Source: Flavobacteriales bacterium
GTDB taxonomy: Bacteria; Bacteroidota; Bacteroidia; Flavobacteriales_D; Sanyastnellaceae
DNA length: 20,128 bases
Assembly (NCBI GenBank): GCA_027488055.1
Contig: JAIYCK010000400.1
Span: forward strand, 1 to 20,128
Direction of reading: 5' to 3'
This document shows, piece by piece, positions 15,357-20,128 of the stretch. How positions within the stretch are numbered: position 1 is the first letter of the stretch; each line of letters opens with the position of its first letter. The translations under genes were made by a program, and so were the position numbers. Under the pieces are notes generated by a model. It was given only the letters and a program-made list of their open reading frames with translations. It was not told where the DNA came from and ran no database searches.

Positions 15357-16174
15357 GATGGTCTGATCTCATTTTTGAAGCAACGCATTGGATCAAACAT
15401 CGCTGGCGGTCACGCATCCGCCATGGAGTCCACTCACCATTTGTTTTTGCCCTGCAAGATGGAGCTTTGAAAGATGCCGCTTTAGAGGCATTGCTTCCAA
15501 TTGAACATGCTCGTAAAGGGCTTCATTACGATACACGCACCATCACACGCGTTGACTTGGGAGCGGGTTCCAGGAGCGGAGTCGCCTCATCCATTCGTAT
15601 TGCTGAGTTTGCGCAGAAGAGCTTGCAAGGCGAGCATGCTGCGAGGATTTTAAGAGGATTGGCTGATGCGTTGAATGCAACTCAAGTCTTGGAACTGGGC
15701 ACAGCCTTGGGCATCACCACGGCCTATTTAGCCTGGGATAGACCAAATCGCAAGGTGCACACCATCGAAGGTGATCCGGTTCTTTTGGATATCGCACGCG
15801 AACAATGGACTCAACTTGGAATTCAAAATATCCATAGCTATGAAGGTGCATTTGATCACATATTAAGTAATCCAAGCCTCGCTCAAATGAAATTTGATAT
15901 GATACTAATCGATGGCAATCACGCCTTTGAGCCAACCATGCGTTACTGGGATCAACTCAAGCATCAATTGACTGAAGGAGGTTGCATTGTTTTGGATGAC
16001 ATCTATTGGTCTCCAGGCATGCACCGCGCATGGACAGCCATCAAATCCGATCCCCTTGTTACGCTTTCACTGGATTATTTTGAATGGGGAATCGTGTTTG
16101 TATTTCCCCGCAAACAGACTGAACATTATAGCTTGCGACTGCCAACCATGAAGCCAAGAACACGCTTTTATTGA
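15353..16174 (+). CDS. Class I SAM-dependent methyltransferase, substrate unknown
   Basis: This 273-aa Rossmann-fold methyltransferase has motif I 'QVLELGTALGITTAYLA' (111-127), the acidic residue ending strand 2 in 'HTIEGDP' (Glu139), and motif IV-like 'FDMILIDGNHAFEPTMRYW' (181-199, Asp187), then 'GGCIVLDDIYWSPGMHRAW'. The 'LIDGNH' plus 'VLDDI' layout resembles catechol-O-methyltransferase-like enzymes, where Asp residues hold a metal. The N-terminal ~50 residues ('RHGVHSPFVFAL') are a conserved-looking extension also seen, as far as I recall, in Bacteroidota homologues. Its ATG lies within the lpxD stop, so the two should be co-translated. An envelope or lipid substrate is only an inference from that coupling. 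Confidence 0.85.
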   Translation: MRWSDLIFEATHWIKHRWRSRIRHGVHSPFVFALQDGALKDAALEALLPIEHARKGLHYDTRTITRVDLGAGSRSGVASSIRIAEFAQKSLQGEHAARILRGLADALNATQVLELGTALGITTAYLAWDRPNRKVHTIEGDPVLLDIAREQWTQLGIQNIHSYEGAFDHILSNPSLAQMKFDMILIDGNHAFEPTMRYWDQLKHQLTEGGCIVLDDIYWSPGMHRAWTAIKSDPLVTLSLDYFEWGIVFVFPRKQTEHYSLRLPTMKPRTRFY

Positions 16175-16192
16175 ACCAAATAAAAGCACGTT
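16159..16192 (+). terminator. Hairpin at the end of the lpxD-methyltransferase operon
   Basis: GCTTTTATT (16164-16172) pairs with AATAAAAGC (16179-16187) around a 6-nt loop. A 2x2 internal loop and three outer pairs (AAC/GTT) extend it. The stem overlaps the methyltransferase stop codon. Only a short T-rich stretch follows (CATAGTTTTA), so it is a plausible but imperfect terminator. Confidence 0.4.
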
Positions 16193-16220
16193 CATAGTTT
16201 TATACTTTGTTAGGTGATTT

Positions 16221-16254
16221 TCTGCTCAAAAATTGGCACGGTTTTTTACTTTTG
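16221..16254 (+). promoter_or_regulatory. Candidate promoter of the secreted-protein gene
   Basis: TACTTTTG (16247-16254) is an exact TAnnTTTG match. A weak -33 (TCTG, 16221-16224) lies 22 bases upstream. Initiation near 16261 gives a leader of about 50 nt to the ATG at 16312, which supports that start over a longer in-frame one at 16207. Confidence 0.4.
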
Positions 16255-16311
16255 TCATCCGCATTCCATTGTGGTGTGCAAGTAACAATAGCAAAATTAA
16301 ATATTTACGAA

Positions 16312-16827
16312 ATGAAGAAATTGATTGTAATGGCCCTCGCGGCGCTTCCAATGTGTGCAATGGCTCAAGACAAAGGAAAAACAAGTGACAACGCCCCAGT
16401 GAAACCAGAGGTACAGCGTCCTGTAACCACGAACAATCCGGAGTCTATTTTTATTGAATTGATTGTTGCTCAAACAAGCGTAGGCAATAAAATCAAAATG
16501 GATTATGGGCGTGAGTTGTTGTCAAACGTAAATGACAAAGAATTGGTGCAGACATTATCTGAGATGCGTAACACCGATTTTCAAACCATGCCAGATGCAA
16601 TGAATTACCTTGCTGTTCAGGGATTCAAGTTTGTGACCAACTACACCTTGAAAGATAAAGATGGCAAAGATGAACTTCACATCGTTTTTGAAAAACGGAT
16701 GATGAAAAAGCCAGGCAGCGGCAGACCAGAGGGTCGTCCAGACGCCAAGCCAGCTGAAGTGCGTCCTGAAACAAAACCTGCAAGCAAGCCAGCTACCAAG
16801 CCGACTGAAAAGGGTGAAAAGAAATAA
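16312..16827 (+). CDS. Small exported protein of unknown function with a Pro/Lys-rich tail
   Basis: This gene encodes 171 aa that I cannot assign to a named family. It starts with a clear signal peptide: 'MKKLIVMALAALPMCAMA' with a likely cut after Ala18 (A-M-A/Q). A hydrophilic linker (19-44) leads to a compact region of about 85 residues (45-130) containing 'SIFIELIVAQTSVGNKIKMD', 'DAMNYLAVQGFKFVTNYTL' and 'DELHIVFEKRM'. The 'NYL...GFKFV' wording resembles short exported Bacteroidota proteins with a 'DALNYLxxxGWEFV'-type motif, but this is a loose impression. Residues 131-171 are low complexity with Pro, Lys, Glu and Ala in KPA/KPT-like steps, possibly peptidoglycan- or surface-associated. 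The single gene has its own candidate promoter and a strong terminator, so it appears monocistronic. A start at 16207 would bury the signal peptide. Confidence 0.8.
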   Translation: MKKLIVMALAALPMCAMAQDKGKTSDNAPVKPEVQRPVTTNNPESIFIELIVAQTSVGNKIKMDYGRELLSNVNDKELVQTLSEMRNTDFQTMPDAMNYLAVQGFKFVTNYTLKDKDGKDELHIVFEKRMMKKPGSGRPEGRPDAKPAEVRPETKPASKPATKPTEKGEKK

Positions 16828-16839
16828 TAAAGAAAAAAG

Positions 16840-16866
16840 CCTCCGATACTTCGGAGGTTTTTTTTT
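16840..16866 (+). terminator. Strong intrinsic terminator of the secreted-protein gene
   Basis: CCTCCGA and TCGGAGG form a perfect 7-bp stem with a TACT loop, preceded by an A-run and followed by nine T. It begins 13 bases after the stop. Confidence 0.92.
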
Positions 16867-16949
16867 GTCAATGCGTGAGCTTCGATTGTTGTTGACGGAA
16901 GGTTGAAATTGGATTTGGACAATGGCTCATTCAATCGCATCTTTGAGCA

Positions 16950-17873
16950 ATGAAACGCTTGGAGCGAAAGGAAAGTTTAGCGCGCTACACCTTGTATGTG
17001 CTTGCGATCTACATTTTGTTTCAAATCATTTGGTGGGGTACACATATTATTGCACTGACCGCTGAAAATGCATCTATTACCAACGATCCCACGAGTGCCA
17101 CGAAGGTGTATGGGATGATTATTGGCGAAGGAAGCGTATTCGTATTATTGATGTTGGGAGGCTTCTTTTACATTCATCGTACACTGCGAAGGGAATTTAA
17201 ATTAGCTCGAATTCAATCTGCATTTTTATTGTCAGTGACACATGAGTTAAAAACACCAGTCGCTGCGATAAAGTTGGGCGTGGCAACCATGCGAAATCGC
17301 AAACTAACAGATGACCAAACGGCAGAATTACTGCAAAGCATCGCAAAAGAAACCAATCGACTGCAAACGCTCTCTGAAAACATCTTACTCGCCGCGAAGT
17401 TGGATGTCAAAGACAAAGAAGAACTGAAGGAACCAGTAGATTTCACAGGACTAATCGAAAAGGCCAATAGAGCAGTTTTCTCCAATCCCAAAAACGTGAT
17501 AACGCGTTTGGATGAATCATGTGTGATGCAAGGTGACGAGGCCTTGCTGCAAGCCTTGTATGTGAACTTAGTTGAGAATGCAATCAAGTACAATAAACCA
17601 AATGGGCTGGTACATGTGAATCTGATCCAAACGGATGAGTCACTCACATTGACGGTGCAAGACCAGGGCGATGGCATTCCGATGCAAGAAAGAGAAAATG
17701 TGAAGAAGAAATTTTATCGAATGGGCAATGAGGCAACCCGGCGACATCAGGGCACTGGATTGGGCTTGTTCATAGTGGATCATATTGTGAAACTGCATCG
17801 CGCCTCATGGAAGATCGATCAAGCGGAGGGAGGAGGTTGTCTCATATCCATCCGATTCGATCGAGTTAATTGA
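16950..17873 (+). CDS. Membrane sensor histidine kinase without an adjacent response regulator
   Basis: This 307-aa kinase has two transmembrane helices (about 12-34 and 55-77) flanking a very short outer segment (about 35-54), so it has little room for a sensor domain. The HisKA dimerisation region carries the phospho-acceptor His98 in 'SVTHELKTPVAAIKL'. The HATPase_c domain has an N-box 'NLVENAIKYNK' (Asn210), a G1 box 'DQGDGIP' (238-244), an F-box-like 'KKKFYRMGNEATRRHQ' and a G2 box 'GTGLGLFIV' (268-276). All catalytic boxes are intact. No HAMP domain is evident. No response regulator lies within the window next to it; gpmI begins 22 bases downstream. The ATG at 16950 gives a normal N-terminus; some upstream residues could belong to a longer form but none are conserved. 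Confidence 0.92.
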   Translation: MKRLERKESLARYTLYVLAIYILFQIIWWGTHIIALTAENASITNDPTSATKVYGMIIGEGSVFVLLMLGGFFYIHRTLRREFKLARIQSAFLLSVTHELKTPVAAIKLGVATMRNRKLTDDQTAELLQSIAKETNRLQTLSENILLAAKLDVKDKEELKEPVDFTGLIEKANRAVFSNPKNVITRLDESCVMQGDEALLQALYVNLVENAIKYNKPNGLVHVNLIQTDESLTLTVQDQGDGIPMQERENVKKKFYRMGNEATRRHQGTGLGLFIVDHIVKLHRASWKIDQAEGGGCLISIRFDRVN

Positions 17874-17895
17874 ACTCAAAAAGAATAGTTGAATC

Positions 17896-19416
17896 ATGAA
17901 CAAAGTTGGATTAATTATATTGGACGGATGGGGCATTGGAAAGGCCGATCATTCAGATGCTGTATTCTCTGCAAATACACCCTTCACAGATCAGCTCAAT
18001 CGCTCATATAGCAAAACGACGTTGCGAACCGATGGCGAAAATGTAGGGCTGCCAGAAGGTCAAATGGGCAATAGCGAAGTGGGTCATACCAATATCGGCG
18101 CAGGAAGAGTTGTGTATCAAGATTTGGTTCGCATCAACAAGGCCATACGTGAAGGGTCGTTTTTCCAAGAAAAAGCGCTTTTAGATGCATTTGAATATGC
18201 CCAACGCAATCACAAGCCGTTGCATTTATTGGGTTTACTCAGTGATGGTGGAGTGCACTCTCATCTTGATCATCTCGTGGCCTTGACCAAAATGGCCCAA
18301 GGGTATAAAGTCCCTACTTTTATACACGCCATTATGGATGGCCGCGATACAGATCCGCGCTCTGGACTCGAATACATGAAGCAGCTGGAGGATCAAATAA
18401 GTGGTACAACTGCACAGGTCGCCACAGTCATTGGAAGGTATTTTGCAATGGATCGCGACAAGCGGTGGGAACGGGTTAAAAAGGCGTACGATCTGCTTGT
18501 CCATGCTGCCGGAAACGAAGTCCAAGATGCTCAATCCGCCATCCAAGCTTCCTATCAGTCTGAAGTAACGGATGAGTTCATGGAGCCAGCCGTGATACGT
18601 CCAAGTCAAACTGGATTTGAAGGGGTTCAAGAGGGCGATGTGGTTATCTGTTTTAATTTTAGAACAGATCGTTGCCGAGAAATCACGGAAGTATTTACGC
18701 AGCAAGACATGCCAGACTTCGGTATGAAAACGATGCCATTGTATTTTGTAACCATGACCAATTATGATGCTTCCTACAAGGACATTCATGTGGTGTATGA
18801 CAAGGACAATCTCAATTGGACCTTGGGTGAAGCCATCGCCGAGGCGGGTGGTAGTCAATTGCGTATTGCTGAAACGGAAAAATATCCGCATGTCACTTTT
18901 TTCTTCAGTGGTGGACGCGAGGCAGAGTTTAATGGAGAATCTCGTATCATGATTCCCTCGCCCAAAGTCGCTACCTATGATCTCATGCCTGAAATGAGTG
19001 CTGAAGGCATTGCAACAGCGGCTATAAAACACATGCGCGAAGCAAGCCCTGACTTTTTTGTGCTCAATTTTGCAAATCCAGACATGGTCGGTCATACAGG
19101 CGTTTACGATGCCATCATCAAAGCCGTCGAAACGACAGATGGCTGCCTAGCTAAAGTTGTGCAAGAAGGACTTGTTTTGGGATATCAATTTATTGTGATT
19201 GCTGATCACGGCAATGCTGATTTTGCCATCAATGCTGACGGGAGCCCGAATACTGCGCACACCACCAATCCGGTGCCAATGTGGGTGGTTTCCGACCAAA
19301 AGTTAGAGCTTCGTGCAGGCGTATTGGCCGATGTCGCACCTACTATCTTAGAGTTGATGCACATAAAAAAGCCCGATCCAATGACCGGGCATTCGTTGAT
19401 TATGCACAAAGCTTAA
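17896..19416 (+). CDS. gpmI: 2,3-bisphosphoglycerate-independent phosphoglycerate mutase
   Basis: GpmI interconverts 3- and 2-phosphoglycerate in glycolysis/gluconeogenesis and needs two Mn ions but no cofactor. It is 506 aa, the standard length. The alkaline-phosphatase-like domain shows 'LIILDGWGIG' (Asp10 metal ligand), nucleophile Ser60 in 'GQMGNSEVGHTNIGAGR', and late metal ligands in 'NPDMVGHTG' and 'IADHGNAD' (Asp437, His438). The inserted phosphotransferase domain has 'LLSDGGVHSHLDHL', 'IMDGRDTDPRSG', 'IGRYFAMDRDKRWERVKKAY' and 'FNFRTDR'. It follows the histidine kinase by 22 bases and could be co-transcribed. Its stop overlaps the stop of the convergent T9SS gene in the palindrome TTAA, and its last codons contain a minus-strand terminator. 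Confidence 0.97.
   Translation: MNKVGLIILDGWGIGKADHSDAVFSANTPFTDQLNRSYSKTTLRTDGENVGLPEGQMGNSEVGHTNIGAGRVVYQDLVRINKAIREGSFFQEKALLDAFEYAQRNHKPLHLLGLLSDGGVHSHLDHLVALTKMAQGYKVPTFIHAIMDGRDTDPRSGLEYMKQLEDQISGTTAQVATVIGRYFAMDRDKRWERVKKAYDLLVHAAGNEVQDAQSAIQASYQSEVTDEFMEPAVIRPSQTGFEGVQEGDVVICFNFRTDRCREITEVFTQQDMPDFGMKTMPLYFVTMTNYDASYKDIHVVYDKDNLNWTLGEAIAEAGGSQLRIAETEKYPHVTFFFSGGREAEFNGESRIMIPSPKVATYDLMPEMSAEGIATAAIKHMREASPDFFVLNFANPDMVGHTGVYDAIIKAVETTDGCLAKVVQEGLVLGYQFIVIADHGNADFAINADGSPNTAHTTNPVPMWVVSDQKLELRAGVLADVAPTILELMHIKKPDPMTGHSLIMHKA
19365..19390 (-). terminator. Minus-strand terminator embedded in the gpmI 3' end
   Basis: On the minus strand, GCCCGG and TCGGGC (6 bp, one G-U pair, 8-nt loop) are followed by six T. 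It lies 22 bases past the stop of the T9SS cargo gene, inside the gpmI codons for 'KKPDPMTGH'. Confidence 0.65.
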
Positions 19417-20128
19417 CGTTTTTCACCGATGCGGTGCACGTAACCTTCAAAGTTTTCTCCATCGCTGCGTTGCAATACGTAGTAGTACGGGCCATCTGCT
19501 TCATCTTTTGCTGTCCAGCTGTTATTGTAGCTGGATGATTCATACACAAGTTTTCCCCAGCGATTCCAGATCATCAACTGGCTATTAGGGAACTGCTCGA
19601 TGCCATCAATGTAAAAAGTCTCGTTGATACCATCACCATTCGGAGTAAAGACATTGGGTATTTTGGTAGCGCATGCCACGATATTGAGTTCGATCATACC
19701 CGAGCTGCCACATTGATCGGAAACTTGAATTTCATACAACCCCGGAGCAAGTCCAGAAAATTTAGGTCCATTGTAAAGTGTAAGGCTATCTGCATTGTAG
19801 ACAAATGTATATGGTTGACCGCCTCCAAAGGCCAAGGTATCACTGATGTCATTGACGCACAATTCAGGGGGCGTGACTACAGAAAACGGACTGGGTTCGA
19901 TCACTTGAAATGTATCAGAAAATTCTGAGCCGCAATAGTCTGTCAAATTGAGCTCATATGATCCTGCATCTCCGACATTAAAAGTCGCTGTGCTGGCGTT
20001 GCTGCCATTGCTCCAATTGTAGTTATACGGTCCAAATCCAGAGACAATCGACGCCGAGGCTGATTCGCTTGCACCACAAATGTAAATATCATTGACAGTG
20101 ACTGAAGGTTGGGTGTAGTCTACACGGA
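19413..20128 (-). CDS. T9SS type B (gliding-motility/CHU_C) C-terminal cargo protein, 5' end outside the window
   Basis: The frame is open from the stop at 19413 to the right edge, giving 238 codons of the C-terminus of a longer secreted protein. From the edge inward there are repeated Ig-like modules of about 85 residues, of the kind built on 'GASESASASIVSGFGPYNYN' and 'GDAGSYELNLTDYCGS', then again 'FGGGQPYTFVYNADS' and 'GLAPGLYEIQVSDQCGS', similar to SprB/PKD-type adhesin repeats. The final ~85 residues are the type B sorting signal: 'PNVFTPNGDGINETFYIDGI', 'LMIWNRWGKLVYESSSY', 'WTAKDEADGPYYYVL'. This domain directs export and surface attachment by the Bacteroidota type IX system. Cys pairs at module ends may form disulfides. 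The role of the whole protein (adhesin, motility or other) cannot be told. It converges on gpmI. Confidence 0.93.
   Translation of the reverse strand, partial: RVDYTQPSVTVNDIYICGASESASASIVSGFGPYNYNWSNGSNASTATFNVGDAGSYELNLTDYCGSEFSDTFQVIEPSPFSVVTPPELCVNDISDTLAFGGGQPYTFVYNADSLTLYNGPKFSGLAPGLYEIQVSDQCGSSGMIELNIVACATKIPNVFTPNGDGINETFYIDGIEQFPNSQLMIWNRWGKLVYESSSYNNSWTAKDEADGPYYYVLQRSDGENFEGYVHRIGEKR

Noticed and set aside
16207..16311. Longer start for the secreted protein
   Set aside because: It would put 35 residues before a clear signal peptide and overlaps the candidate promoter.
16131..16812. Possible repeat or CRISPR-like structure in the Lys/Pro-rich tail region
   Set aside because: The repeats are short degenerate codons for KPA/KPT steps, not regular repeat-spacer units.
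16938..16945. CATCTTTG as a -7 element for the histidine kinase
   Set aside because: It ends five bases before the ATG, has an imperfect first base and no suitable -33 partner.
18235..19095. 286-codon minus-strand ORF inside gpmI
   Set aside because: Shadow of gpmI, whose motifs run through the whole region; the translation has no family features and an odd His/Cys-rich composition.

Overview
The window looks like an ordinary chromosomal stretch from a member of the Bacteroidota, most likely Flavobacteriales or a close relative. Three things point there: a type IX secretion cargo C-terminus on the minus strand at the right end (the 'PNVFTPNGDGINETF' gliding-motility/CHU_C signature), start sites that lack Shine-Dalgarno sequences, and several matches to the Bacteroidota promoter -7 element TAnnTTTG. 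The genes describe a Gram-negative cell (LpxD lipid A acyltransferase, heptose-phosphate kinase) that uses menaquinone (UbiE/MenG) and the MEP isoprenoid route (IspH). I see no insertion sequence, phage gene, CRISPR array, tRNA or rRNA, and no compositional break suggesting a genomic island.

Layout. 1-1002: 3' part of ispH. 1177-5700: a tight plus-strand run of mutL, two tandem rhomboid-family membrane proteins and a membrane-anchored endonuclease/exonuclease/phosphatase-fold protein. 5701-6122: a gap without long genes that carries a candidate 25-residue Cys/Lys-rich miniprotein. 6123-7495: a minus-strand pair, folE and an SDR whose catalytic tyrosine is replaced by isoleucine; the stop and start codons share one base. 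7496-7699: divergent promoter region. 7700-9163: APC-family amino-acid permease, followed by a strong intrinsic terminator. 9230-9649: PaaI-type hotdog thioesterase. 9829-14089: a four-gene run of class I aminotransferase, heptose-7-phosphate kinase, ubiE/menG (TTG start) and aroA. 14304-16174: lpxD overlapping a SAM methyltransferase. 16312-16827: a small secreted protein with a Pro/Lys-rich tail and its own terminator. 16950-19416: a two-TM histidine kinase and gpmI. 19413-20128 (minus): C-terminal end of a T9SS type B cargo protein, convergent with gpmI; its probable terminator lies inside the gpmI coding sequence.

Most genes are housekeeping: isoprenoid, folate/pterin and quinone synthesis, chorismate supply, glycolysis, mismatch repair and LPS. 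I found no clear new multi-gene system. The points most worth a second look are the MutL whose C-terminal endonuclease motif has lost two signature residues, the Tyr-less SDR translationally coupled to folE, the Cys-rich miniprotein, the lpxD-methyltransferase overlap, the secreted protein of unknown function, and the gpmI 3' end that doubles as a terminator for the opposite strand.
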